This document shows, in pieces, positions 1 through 11,339 of a stretch of 23,272 nucleotides of DNA (within the stretch, counting starts at the first letter, position 1; the number at the start of each line of letters is the position of its first letter). Below the pieces are notes generated by a model, which saw only the letters and a list, made by a program, of their open reading frames with translations, was not told the DNA's origin and searched no databases. The stretch comes from Ichthyophthirius multifiliis (taxonomy: Eukaryota > Ciliophora > Oligohymenophorea > Hymenostomatida): positions 1-23,272 of the forward strand of contig NW_004086436.1 of the NCBI RefSeq assembly GCF_000220395.1. Direction: 5' to 3'. The translations under genes were made by a program, and so were the position numbers.

Positions 1-436
1 TTAAAATTAGGAAATGATTTAATTTTTTTAAAAGTAAAAAGACTTAATTTTCTTTATTATATATATATATATATATATATAAATTATATATATTTTATAT
101 ATATTTTTATATTAATAATTATTATAAATAAAATTTACCTAATTTAAAATATAATATTAATCTTTTTTATTTTAATATATTGTATTATTATTATTACTTT
201 TTTTAATTTTTTTAAGATAATAATTTATATTAAGTATTTATTTTCATTGTTATATTTTTATATATATTATTTATATTTTATTTATATTAATATATCTGTT
301 ATTTATTATTATAAAAAGGAAAAAAATGAAAAAATATATAAACGTTTTATAATTAAAAAATGTAAAAATATTAATAATTTTTTATAAATATTTTATATAT
401 AAAAAAACAAGATTTATTAATTTATAATATAGAAAA
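1..436. other. AT-only spacer upstream of the HMG-box gene
   Basis: No frame with coding character was found on either strand. The stretch is almost entirely A and T, with a pure TA run at about 58-81 and several A or T homopolymers. It presumably includes the promoter and 5' UTR of the HMG-box gene starting at 437, but no promoter motif can be pointed to. Confidence 0.6.
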
Positions 437-1086
437 ATGTTTTTTATCTAAAATTAAAACCTATTTAAAGAATTTCATTAGTATAAACTTTTTTAATATA
501 ATAAAATTTCAAGTAAAAATCCTTATTTATCCCATGAAGAAATAATTATAATATTACATGAAAACATAGAAAATATATTTTATAAATTTTAGTTAAAAGA
601 AGCTAAAAAAGTTTTAATAAAAGAATAATAACATTTAAATGAAATACCTTAACGCCCTTTATCTAGTTATTTTATATTTAACTAAATTTAATATAAAAAA
701 TTAAAAGAGAAATATGGATAATTAGATAATATTTAGATATAAAATATAATTAGTGAATAATATAAGTAATTAACTAATAGTAAGAAATAAAGATTTGAGA
801 ATTAATACTAAAGGAATTTAATTATTTATTAAAGTTTGATGTTTAAATGGAAAGAAAAATATAAGGAAATAACAAATTTAAAGAATAATTTTATTGAAAA
901 TTTAGGTTATATAAATTTTAAGAATGATTTTAAAATAAAAGAAAATAATATTGATTAAATTAATAAAAAAGAAAATGACGAAAAAATAAAAGATGAATTT
1001 AATAAACTTACTTTAGCTTAAAAAGAATAACTAAGTGGAATTTATTTGATGAAATAAAAAAAAAGAGTTTTTAAAATTAAATATGA
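437..1086 (+). CDS. HMG-box DNA-binding protein (one likely one-base slip)
   Basis: Read with TAA/TAG as Gln, this gives about 216 residues and no intron. One recognisable HMG box lies at roughly residues 72-140. It opens with RPLSSYFIFNQ, the classic box start, and continues through a helix containing NIISEQYKQLTNSKKQRFE, which matches the usual 'I.EQWK.L...EK..YE' pattern with Tyr in place of the Trp. HMG boxes bend DNA non-specifically, in chromatin or, for TFAM/Abf2 types, in mitochondria. The first ~25 residues (MFFIQNQNLFKEF...) are aromatic with few acidic residues, so mitochondrial targeting is possible but unproven. The first ATG of the frame was taken as the start. The open frame runs without a stop into A/T sequence unless one base is added at the A run 1020-1024. 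That shift ends the protein at TGA 1084-1086 after a sensible tail (KWNLFDEIKKKSF). HMG identity is fairly secure; the exact C terminus is less so. Confidence 0.72.
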
Positions 1087-1171
1087 AAATTTTTGTATAA
1101 ATAATTATTTATAAATTTGTATATTTATATATTAAAATATTAATATATAATAATATTTATATATTTTTTTA

Positions 1172-1224
<53 letters not shown>

Positions 1225-2064
1225 ATATATATTTTTTTTTTTTCGCTTATTTTTTAGTGTTTGAATTTTTTTTTTTTTTTTTTTTTTTAGTATTAAGAAA
1301 TTTAATATATTTTAATCTTACATATAATTTTTTTTAATTTATTTTATAATTATTATTTTTAATAGAAAATAAAACAAATGTGATTTTATATATATAATAT
1401 TTACTTAAATATAAAAATGTATTTTAAATATGTAATTTAAAAGAATTTTAAAATAAAAAAATAGAATTAATAGTATTATTAAGAATATATCTTATAAACA
1501 CTTAATTTATTAATAAATATAAATAGATTTTTTTAAAATATTAAAAATAAAATCTATTCATATAATTATAAAAATATTATATAAAAATAGATAATTTAAA
1601 AATAAATTAATAAAGAAATGGAATAAATAATTATGATAATAAATATTTCTAATATTACTAATTAAATATAAATGAAGAGAATCCGATATAATCATTACTT
1701 TTTAAAAATATAGAAAATTTATTATTTATTTTTATAAAAAATAGCTTTTTATAAATTTCAATAATAGTTTTCTTAATAAAGAAATGAATATAAATAAATC
1801 AATTAAAAAAATAATTTGAAAAAAAATAATAAATTGGGTTAAAATTTTTTTTTTTAAAAAAAATTAAGTTAAGACAAAATATATATAAAAATTTTAATTG
1901 AAAATAGAAAAAAAAGTAAAGAATTAATACTAAATTTCTTATAATTTCTAAAAAAGAATTTATTTATTAAAATCTAAATTATAATATATTTATTTACAGA
2001 CTAAAATTAATTTAAATAGATTAAATATTAAATTAATGATAAAAAAAATAAAAAAGGCATATAC
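1087..2064. other. A/T-rich spacer with TA and T tracts
   Basis: It holds a broken (TA)n tract at about 1177-1232, a T run at 1232-1243 and a T23 run at 1266-1288, followed by low-complexity A/T sequence. It must contain the 3' UTR of the HMG-box gene and may contain the last exon or 3' UTR of the coiled-coil gene on the minus strand. A GT...AG pair at 2064 down to 2001 could be one more intron of that gene, leading to an in-frame TGA at 1758-1760. The peptide that would follow is unconvincing, so it is not annotated. Confidence 0.45.
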
Positions 2065-3236
2065 ATTTAACAATTGAATATTTTCAAGTATTTTTTCTTA
2101 TTTTTATTCTAATTATATTAATAAATCTTAAACCTTAGCATTTAATTCGCATATAATATTATCTTTTTTGATGTTTCTTAAACTAGAATTTTAATTTATT
2201 ATTCAAATATATCTTTTTGGTTAATAAAAAATTTATCAGAATCTTTTTCTTTAAGTTTATCTTTATATAATTTTATTTTTAATAATTCATTTTCTTCTGA
2301 TAATGAAATAAATTTATTTTAAATTTCATTTTATTAATTTAATTAATTATTTATATTTTACATATTAAATTCTAATTATTATAAATTAATTTAAAATTAT
2401 TTTATTTATTAATTTTTATTTTATATTTCATCTTTAGATATATTTATTTCATTTTATAATTATTTTATGTTTCTATCCTATTAAATAAAAAATATTAATA
2501 TATATATATATATAATATATATATATATTATATATATCATTTAATATTTATATTTATTTATTTATTTTTATATTTTGTACTTTTTCTATTAATTACAATG
2601 TTTATGAATTTATTATTTGATTTAATTAAATTCTTTAAAATTCGATTTCTTTTTATTATTCTTCTATAAATTATTTTTTTTCTTATAACTGTTTTTCATA
2701 TTAAGATTAAATTTGATGTATTTTATAGTTTAATTAATTATTTTCCATTTCATATTATTGTAAAAATCCTATTTATTTTTATAAGTTTTAAATTTCAAGT
2801 ATCAATTATTAATTATTTTTCTAATTTTCTTCTTTTTAAACTTCGTTTTATTTAAGAATATTATTAAGGTCATTTAGGTCTTTTTTCAATAAAGTTAATT
2901 CATATTAATAATCTTAATTATAATTGTTTTATGCTTTAATTTCTTATTACAAATTTTCAATATATTAGTTTTTAGTATTTAACTCTACAATAAACTAATC
3001 TGTTTATTATTAATATTAAATAAGTTAAGTTTCCATTTAATCTATTTATTATATATTTTAATTTATTTGATTTTTATAATTATTTATATCTTCATTTTTT
3101 GTATTTTATGTATTTATTAAATTTTCTATTTATTTATTTAAATTTATTATTAATTCTTTTTATTATATTACTTTAAAATTTAAATTTTATATTTATTAAT
3201 CATCCATTCTTTATTTGTATGTTTTTTTTTTTTTTT

Positions 3237-3302
<66 letters not shown>

Positions 3303-4005
3303 TATATATATATATGAATAGATATATTATATTTTACTCTTTTATTTATTAGTTTTTCATTATAATCTCTTATATAATTTATTAGTTGTTTTCTTTTTGT
3401 TAAGAATATTAATCGCACATATTTTAATATCCTTATTCATATTTTTATAGTTATTATATTTAAAGGTTATGATTTTCTATAGTTTATTTTAAATTACATA
3501 TGATTTTCATATTTTCGTTTATATTACAGCTTAGGTTCATGTTTTATTTCATTACATTATTCATTTCTTCTTCCGTTTAAATTAAATAAGCTATTTTTTA
3601 TTAATATTTAAAATTATTTTATTCCAAAATAAAACATTTATTTTTAAGTTTTTGTAATTCTTATATTTATTAATTTTAGTTTGGAAAACAGAAATTATTT
3701 TAATTAAATTTATTAAACTATTCTGGGAATAATTTCTATAATTATTCACATGTCATTTATTAATTTGGATGTATTAATTCCATATTATTACAAAATTATT
3801 AATTATTACTAATTTATATACTATTTGGATGTATATTTTATAATACTTAGGGAGGACGAGTATTGATATTATTTTAATTCAAGGTTGCATGAATGTTTTT
3901 TTGATAATTTAATTTTTAAGAATTCCTATAATGAGGAGAATTTGATTAATAATTCTAGTTTGTGTTTTTTTGTGAATTATATAAATTTTTTTTAGGTGTA
4001 TTCAT
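2065..4005 (-). CDS. Gln/Asn-rich coiled-coil protein, 3' end unresolved
   Basis: Family not recognised. Exons are 3338-4005, 2581-3208 and about 2065-2477, with GT-AG introns 3209-3337 and 2478-2580 that keep phase. The first ~90 residues (start MNTPKKNLYNSQKN) are low-complexity, rich in Asn, Gln, Ser and Pro. From about residue 120 to the end it is almost continuous heptad-like sequence, for example ELTLLKKDLNDLNNILKQNE and KILENIQLLN, so a long coiled coil is expected. More than 500 residues are visible. Such proteins are common in ciliate cytoskeleton and basal bodies, but nothing assigns this one. At the plus-strand T run 2164-2169 the frame slips: the sequence after VQETSK continues as DNIICELNAKVQDLL only if one more base is present. 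No TGA follows in frame for hundreds of bases, so the end is a minimum. The start is the ATG at 4005-4003. It is in tandem with the SAPS gene upstream, 351 bp away. Confidence 0.72.
3241..3315. repeat. (TA)n microsatellite inside an intron
   Basis: A nearly pure TA run of about 57 nt, an AA interruption, then about 15 nt more. It fills most of the 3209-3337 intron of the coiled-coil gene. An A16 run next to the 3' splice site of the same intron adds to its length. Confidence 0.95.
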
Positions 4006-4356
4006 TATTATTATTTTTTTGTTTTGTTTTTAACGATTAATATAATTTAAAAAAAAAAAAAAAAAAAAAATATTAATTCTTATTAAAAAATATATAAACA
4101 AAAAATAATTTTTTTTATTACAAATAAATAATTAACATTATTTATTTTATACATGTTTATATATATATGTATTAATATATAATCTTTATGTTTTATTTTA
4201 TTTTTTTCAAAATCATTATTTAGAAGAGCCCAAAATTTCATAAACTATAAGTAAGGTTTTTTGTTTTGTTTTGTTTTGTATATATTTACAAATTTATTAG
4301 TTTCATATAAAAAAAATAAAAATAAAGAAGATTAAAGGAAAAAATTATAAAAAAAA
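4006..4356. other. Spacer between tandem genes
   Basis: This lies between the SAPS stop codon and the coiled-coil gene start, both on the minus strand. It contains an A20-22 run at about 4049-4070 and a short TTTTG repeat at 4257-4279. No coding frame was seen. It should hold the 3' UTR of the SAPS gene and the promoter of the coiled-coil gene. Confidence 0.6.
4257..4279. repeat. (TTTTG)4 short tandem repeat
   Basis: Four perfect TTTTG units follow GTAAGG-TT on the plus strand. In the SAPS transcript orientation they read CAAAA and lie about 80 nt past its stop codon, so probably in the 3' UTR. It is one of the few non-TA repeats in the window. Confidence 0.85.
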
Positions 4357-6420
4357 TCATAGTTATTCAATTAATTATTAAATATCATATGATTATTAGA
4401 TTTTCCAATAATTATGAGAATCAAAATTATAGTCAAAATTGTCTTAATATTATTAATGTTATTATTAATTATCTTATTCTTAAATTCTATATAAAATATT
4501 TATATATATAAAAACATATTTAGATATATATATAAATATAAATTTTATTTTTGGAATATAATTTACTCTTAATAATTAATATTTTCATTTTGTTATAAAT
4601 CATCTTGATTTATTTTCTCTCCATTCTCATACTATTAATAATTTTTATTATCATCTTCTTCAATATCTTCAGTTTCATCATTTTCTTTATTTTAATTATT
4701 TTAAGATCTAAATGTAGCAAGGAATTTCTATATAAATAATAATTATAATAATAATTTTAAAATTATTTTGTATACTAAATAAATTTAATTTAAATTTTAA
4801 TTCTAAATATCTCCTAACCAATTATTATTATCTTTTTTTTTAGGATCATGCCCGCCTAAATTTTAACTTTCTAATTCATTTTATTATTTTAAAGTATTAT
4901 TTTAGAAATTTTCCCATTCTTATTCTAATTAAAAAATATAAAAATAAATAAATTAATAATTAAATACATAAATAAATATATATATATATATTTTTTTTTT
5001 ATAATTATATTTACAATTTATATCTTCTTAAATCCAATTGTTTTCTTCTTTTTTATTAATAAATTCATTTGCAAATTTAATTAACATACATAAATATCCT
5101 TTTGTAATTTTCTTTTTACTATTTATTATTTATAAAAATAAATCTATACAAATATATATTAAATATATATATTTATATTATTTATTAATTTTTTTATTAT
5201 TTTTTTTTTTTTTTTAAATATATTTTTTTTTATACTTTAAAGTTTTTATTAAATATCTTAAAAATAATTTAAAATTATAATTATTATTAATATGTAATTT
5301 AAATATTAAATATAATTTTTTATTAAAAAAATACCCAATTTAAATTTTAGTTTCTTAACAATTATTGGATATAAAATCAGGTATTTTTGCGTTCAAAACT
5401 GCGATTTTCATTACTTAACTTTCCTTTGCTAATAATAGACATTCTTATAAAATGACTTAAATTTAATTATGCAAAATATTATTCCATTCATTTTAGGTTA
5501 TTAATTTCTTTTGTTTATTTAAATATATATATACATATATATTAATTTAATTTTACTAATAAATAGTTTAATAATTATGTTTCTTAAACTGCTTCGTCTA
5601 CAATTTAAGATTTAGTTTTGAGTAAATTAATTAATACATTTAATAATCTAATTCTGTTCAAACCATAAGGCTAAACAATACTGTCATATTAAGTTTTATG
5701 AGGCTTTTATGGTAAATTAAGATTATCTTCCATTAAAGCTTACATTAACTTTTTTGATTATTGTTAAAAGTATTATATTGGGAATTCATTTTCTATTTGT
5801 TTTTCATCTACATTTGTTTTTTCTACTTAGTCGTCTTTGTAACTTTCGTAATCTTCAAATTGGTTTTATTCATTATATATTATAGCCAAATATTTATCTA
5901 AATAATTAGAAAGAATAAATGAAGATGAAGAGAATTAAATTGTATGCTTTTTTTTTTTATTATTATTTTTAAAAAAGGATTTTTACATTTGTAATTGAAT
6001 TTATTAATATATCAATGTTTTCTGGTTAAAAAATTTATTGTTTAATATATTAATTATGTAGATTAAATTTAGTTTAATTAATTTAAATTAAAATATCTTA
6101 AATATTTAATAAAATTTCAATATTATTTGTTTTTTCGTAAATATTAAATAGTCTGTTGACGATCATTATTCTTTATACCTATTTTTTTATTTTAAATAAC
6201 ATATATATATAAATATATATATATATATATTTATTTATATATATATGTATATATTTATATATTTATATATATTACTTGATACTAATCTGGATTTGTTTAG
6301 GTTCCTTCATTTATGATTAATTGAGTGATTATTTTAGATATACTTTTTTAATAAAGATGCTTTAACAAATTTTCTATTACTTAATTATTTTAATTTAAAT
6401 ATTTCCAAAACTAAATAATA

Positions 6421-6476
<56 letters not shown>

Positions 6477-6900
6477 TTTTTACACTATCTTCTTTAGACA
6501 TAACTATATTAACTATTTTTTCAAAATATCCTGTTAATGTAGAATTTAATTCTTCTTCTTATTATAAAAATTTGAAAACTTAATCCAATAATTCGTATCC
6601 AGTAATATTTTATTACTAATCATTTTCTTCTTATTATTCTTCTTCTTCATTATTTTCTTAATTTTCTTAATTTTTTTCAGGACTTGCTTATGAATTATTT
6701 TTGCTGCAATCTTCTTTTACTAATAAACTATTTTAACTCTAATCAAAATCTTCAGAATTATTTAATTACGAGCGTTTTATTTATAATAAAAAATCTGATA
6801 TTTTCTTTATTTAAGCTCCCAATATTTCACTAGCTATGAAAGGGTATCTTTATATAAAAAAAATAAAAATAAATATATATAAATAATGTATATATATATA

Positions 6901-6957
<57 letters not shown>

Positions 6958-7330
6958 TTAATGTAAACATATATTTTTTATTACTTATATGGCTTTATTT
7001 CGTTTTCATTATCTTCTTCTGGATATGTTAAAGCATAAGAGATTAATTTTTTTAGGTATTAAGGATTTTTTATAATACTTTTTTTTTATTTTTTATATTT
7101 TTTATTTTTATTTATTATTTACAAATCACTAAACTTGGAGGAGTTATTTTTTATATCATTTACTATGTTTTCTTATTCCAAAATATCTTCTATTGTTAAA
7201 TCTTCCTTTTTAAACAAATTGTCTAGACATGAATTATTATATCCTCCAAATCCTCCCCAATAATTACTATTTAATTATTTTTTTTGTTTATATTTAATTG
7301 ATTTTATTTTTTTATTTACCAGAAAAACAT
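4357..7330 (-). CDS. SAPS-family PP6/Sit4 phosphatase regulatory subunit, 12 exons
   Basis: SAPS proteins (human PPP6R1-3, yeast SAP185/190 family) bind and direct PP6/Sit4-type Ser/Thr phosphatases. Exons: 7320-7330, 7123-7266, 6985-7077, 6484-6847, 6276-6410, 5987-6178, 5557-5946, 5335-5507, 5015-5118, 4776-4924, 4567-4727, 4357-4486. They sum to 2046 nt, exactly 682 codons with TGA at 4359-4357, giving 681 residues. Family landmarks come in order: LDNLFKKEDLTIEDILEQEN near residue 20, KYPFIASEIL after ~80, LTGYFEKIVNIV, ENLLKHLYQKSISKIITQLI, YGLNRIRLLNVLINLLKT, NEWNNILHNQIQ at ~450, and TKGYLCMLIKFANEF followed by LGGHDP. All introns are GT-AG, 40-216 nt. An acidic Asn/Gln-rich insert lies around residues 120-165 and the tail is Gln/Asp/Asn-rich. 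Exon 1 encodes only MFFC, matching the family's short MFW-type start. The unbroken frame over 11 junctions makes the model robust. It is shorter than animal PPP6R proteins because the region after the SAPS core is short. Confidence 0.92.
6425..6471. repeat. (TA)n microsatellite in SAPS intron 4
   Basis: About 47 nt of pure TA, occupying most of the 6411-6483 intron. Confidence 0.95.
6905..6953. repeat. (TA)n microsatellite in SAPS intron 3
   Basis: About 48 nt of pure TA in the 6848-6984 intron. Shorter broken TA runs sit beside it. Confidence 0.95.
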
Positions 7331-7352
7331 TTTTTTTTTTTTTTTTTTTTTT
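7331..7352 (-). promoter_or_regulatory. A22 leader directly before the SAPS start codon
   Basis: On the coding strand 22 consecutive A residues abut the ATG at 7330-7328. The other genes here have an A-rich start context, but not an unbroken run of this length. It probably lies in the 5' UTR. It may favour initiation, or it may simply be a homopolymer expansion; the sequence cannot tell these apart. Confidence 0.5.
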
Positions 7353-7887
7353 AAAAATTATTTTTTAAATTTTTTTATTTTAAATATTTTATTTTTCCTA
7401 TTAAAAATTAAATTTCTTGTTTGATTTTTAATTTAAATTTGTATTAATTTTAATTTTTTGTTTTATATTATTTTTATTTATTTTATTAATTTATAATTAA
7501 AATTTTTATTTAAGAATAGTAAATTATATTTAAATTTAAAAAAAACAAAACTGAAATTCAAGAAATTATTAATTATACTAATTTAAAAATAAAGATAAAT
7601 AATATTTTCATTTAAATTTAAATATTTATAATTTAATTTAATATAATATAAATAAATAATTTATTTTATAATCTTTTACTTATTATAAATATAATATATA
7701 TAAAAACTATTATATTTTATTTATTATATTAATAAATATTTAAATCCGATTAATTCAGTATTTTATAAATATATATAAAATATATATATATTTAATTATA
7801 ATATTTATATAATTTTTTTTTTTTTAATTAAAAATTAAAATATACATTCATATATAATATTATATATATATTTATATAAAAATCTAA
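7331..7887. other. Divergent intergenic region, SAPS / EF-hand
   Basis: About 560 bp separate the divergent SAPS (minus) and EF-hand (plus) start codons. Apart from the A22/T22 run it is nearly pure A/T with no coding frame. It must contain both promoters, possibly a shared bidirectional one. No individual element can be identified against this background. Confidence 0.55.
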
Positions 7888-8382
7888 ATGAACAATTAAT
7901 TATAATAAGAAACATTAAAAGTCTTATTAGAAGCCTTTAATTTTTTTGATTTAGATCACAGTAATACAATATCAGCAAAAGAATTAAGTGATATAATAAG
8001 AAAATTAGGTTATAATAAATTACAAAAATAAAAAAAATTAACATATAAAAATATAGGGAATAAAGCCGAAGGAGAATTAACAGATATTGTAGAGGAAATT
8101 GAAAAATCTGGATAAGATATTATCAGTTAAGATGATTTTTTAAGTTATATGTATTAAAAAATCAATAGTTCTGATATGGAAAAAGATTTGCTTGAAGCTT
8201 TTAAAGTTTTTTATAGAGACGGGAACGGATTAATTAATAAAGATGATTTAAAAATAATGTTAGAGAGTGTAGGTGAAAAATTTGAAGATTAAGATTATAA
8301 AGATATGATAAAAGATGTATGTGGTAATGAAGATGGATATATTAATTATAATGATTTTATAAAAATATTGAAGTATAAATGA
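7888..8382 (+). CDS. Calmodulin/centrin-like EF-hand protein
   Basis: A single exon encodes 164 residues ending in TGA. It has the calmodulin-like layout of two EF-hand pairs joined by a linker. The first loop, DLDHSNTISAKE at residues 21-32, has a full set of ligands (D, D, S, T, S, E). Around residues 75-88 a second hand is degenerate (SGQDIISQDDF). The third, RDGNGLINKDD near 110-120, keeps the DGNG core but has Tyr at loop position 1. The fourth, CGNEDGYINYNDF near 145-157, has Cys at position 1. Flanking helices such as LLEAFNFFDL and LLEAFKVF are typical. Only one loop should therefore bind Ca2+ normally. The spacing after hand 1 is stretched by a Lys/Gln-rich insert (NKLQKQKKLTYKNIGNKAEG). 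It could be a centrin-like or a divergent calmodulin-like protein. It is the only clearly intronless gene without a frame problem here, and it converges on the RasGAP gene. Confidence 0.9.
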
Positions 8383-8417
8383 TTTTTTGTTTAAATAAAA
8401 ATATATTATTATGTATT
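8383..8417. other. 35-bp gap between convergent stop codons
   Basis: The EF-hand TGA (8380-8382) and the RasGAP TGA (8420-8418) face each other across 35 bp. The 3' UTRs must overlap, or each must be extremely short. No terminator or poly(A) signal can be singled out. Confidence 0.8.
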
Positions 8418-8953
8418 TCAATAATTTATATTAATTAATGACTTTCTAAAAATTAAAAAAGACTTATATTCTTTTTGATCTTGCCATAAATTAATATTTA
8501 TTAATGTGTCGAATAATCTGTTTTTTTTTATAAATTTTTATATATTTTATTATTTACTAAATGCAAGTTTTAAATAATATATCTATTTAAATTATTTGAT
8601 GTATATTTTGGAGTTTTTCAATTAAAAGTTCTTCAAAGTTTTATTGTTTTTTATATTAATACATTATATTTTGAAGTGTTTGTACACAATCATGTATTTT
8701 TAACATAATATCAATATGATTTCCATTATATTATATAGATTCAAGCTCTTTTTATTTTCATATTAAATTTTAATATTTTAAAATATTAGTTAAAACAAAT
8801 TATACTTTCTTTTATTTTTTCGGTAAGCATTTATTAAAAATTAAGAGGAATTGTATAATTTTACTAATTAAAAATTTTAAATAATTATTATTCACCAATA
8901 AAAAAACTATAATATATAAAAATTAAATATATATAATGGTTATATAAAATTGA

Positions 8954-9004
<51 letters not shown>

Positions 9005-10019
9005 TATATATATTATATATATTTACTTTTTTGATAAATATCTTGAAATGTATTTTTCAATTTAAATATATAAGTATTTCTATATTTAAAAAGTATCTCC
9101 TTAATATATTTTAGGAATATTTATAAATAATTTAACCAAATAATCATAATAATTATTTATAACAACTCTAAATTATTCACTCTTAATTTTATAATCATTA
9201 ATTTAATTGACAATATTTTAAAATATGTTCTTTTATAAAATAAATTCTAAAAATCTATTTATTTTATTTAAATTAATATTAAAAAATAAAAAAAATTTAA
9301 TTAAAAAAAACTCTTTTATATTTCTACAATAATATACATTATCCTTAACTAAATTTGTTTTTCTTTTCATTTTATTTCCAAGAATTTTATATTATTTTAT
9401 TTATTCTATATTTAAAATTGAAAAATTATTCAAATATTCATTGTATTCTTCTTAAAATTTATCTATTTAATTTTCTATTTAGAAAATTCCTTAATTTTCG
9501 TCAAAATATATTTTCAAAGGGATTTCTTGATTATTAATGAAAAAAAGTAAATTTTATTTTATTGTCCTATTTATCATGTCTTAAATTTCTTTTTAAATTT
9601 AGTTTTTTTTTTATTCTAACATTTAAAAGCAAGTTTCTATATAAAATTTTATAATTTAGACCTAACTTAAAACGTCTTTTTACTTTTCTTCAATTTCTTA
9701 TTTTATTTCCTAATAAAGTAACTCAAAGTTATTTTAAACATACTCAGGATTTAATTTATAAATAGTATTTATGAGAAAATTAGCCTAGATTTTAGATTAT
9801 AAAGCTTATTTATTATTCTAATTATACTATCCAGCCTATGAATAGTAACTAAATATTTCCTATAATGTAATTTTATTAACAAGAATATCCTCAAAAGGAT
9901 TTAATCTTTAAAAAAATTAAACTAAAACAGTTTTAAGTTTTTATTTATTTATATTTAATTAATCATTTTTATCTATTATATTAAATTTAAAGCATTTGTC
10001 CATCTTTATATATATTTAA

Positions 10020-10054
<35 letters not shown>

Positions 10055-11288
10055 TAAATTTATATATTATATACTAATTATAAATTACTATATTTTATTG
10101 AAAAATTTAATCCGGTTTAAAAATATATAGATAAGTTTTTGAATTAATATTATTTTCTATGAATTTTTCATGCATATTTATTTTATTACATTTTTCTATC
10201 AATTAATAGAATCTAGAATGTAATTAATCGTCTTTTATATAAGGAATTTTTAATAAAATATTAATATCGGTATATGATAAAGCAAACATAGATATATTAT
10301 TATCATTATTTATTTCAAATTAATTATCGTTTTTTGAAAAAATATTTCTAATTTAAGAACTTTCGATATTTATTAAATTCTAAAAAAACTCGTGTATAAC
10401 TTATTTGAAAGATAAACAAAATTCTTGTAAGCTTTTTTCATTTAAATCGTCATATTCTTGTTTAAAAATTCTCTATAATATTCTCATTATTATTGAAATA
10501 TTTTAAAACCTTATTTAAATTAAAGGGGTTACTATATTTCTTTATAACTAAGAAACTAAAGAAGGAATTAACCACCTCGATATTAAAAAATTCGAAATAA
10601 TGTTAATTTTCTATTAATAATTTTCCTCTAGATCTTCCAATAATAAAAAAATCATTTTACAAATTATTTTAATACCTTTAGGCATAAAATATACATTTTT
10701 AACAGTAATATATATTATTTAAGCACATAATTTTTTAATTGTGGATATATTTTCATCTATTTATTAATTTTTGAACTCTTTTTCCATTTATTTTTCTATT
10801 AATAGCATCATATCTTCATTTTAGATTGATTTTTCGCATTCTAAAAAACCTAAAGAATCTAAATTACTATCCCTACTATTATTTTATTCTAAATTATTAA
10901 TTTCTTATATATATTATGAGTTATTATTAATTTACGAATTATTTAAATTATCATCTTCTTTTTTAAATAAACTATATAAACTTCCAAAAATAGAATTCTT
11001 TTTTAAGATTGTTGATTTATTGATGAATTTGCTTTATTTTATAATTCTGGTTTTTCTATAATGGAAATATTCGATATTTTTTAAGTAATTAATAGAGAAG
11101 AAGATTAGTTTTCTATATTTAAAATATGGGAAATTTTTATTAATTAAGATATAGGAATTGTATAGTTTTATGATATAAAAAATTAACAGGACATTCTTTT
11201 GGTAAATCCTTATATGAATTTTGTATATATAGTATCTATACGAAACATATCTTATAAGTTATTATTTTTTTATCGATTTTATATTTCT

Positions 11289-11339
<51 letters not shown>

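Noticed and set aside
3236-3418. A 60-codon standard-code open frame on the minus strand ending in Tyr-Ile repeats
   Set aside because: It is the (TA)n repeat of an intron plus the end of the coiled-coil exon read in the wrong frame and code.
9355-9537. A 60-codon standard-code open frame on the plus strand
   Set aside because: It lies opposite the long RasGAP exon 9312-10003, whose minus-strand frame is coherent. The plus frame is a shadow.
10440-10600. An alternative open frame in RasGAP (ending ...NEDNIIENF-like) overlapping the called one
   Set aside because: It would require an extra frameshift, and its codons end in G/C more often. The called frame is continuous and gives the RasGAP block FLISRWLIPSLV at the right spacing.
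11143-11186. An intron with a GTCC donor at 11191 in RasGAP that would absorb one frame slip
   Set aside because: Nearly all other donors here read GTA or GTT, and the exon-like codon use continues through the proposed intron. A one-base slip at the A6 run 11177-11182 fits better.
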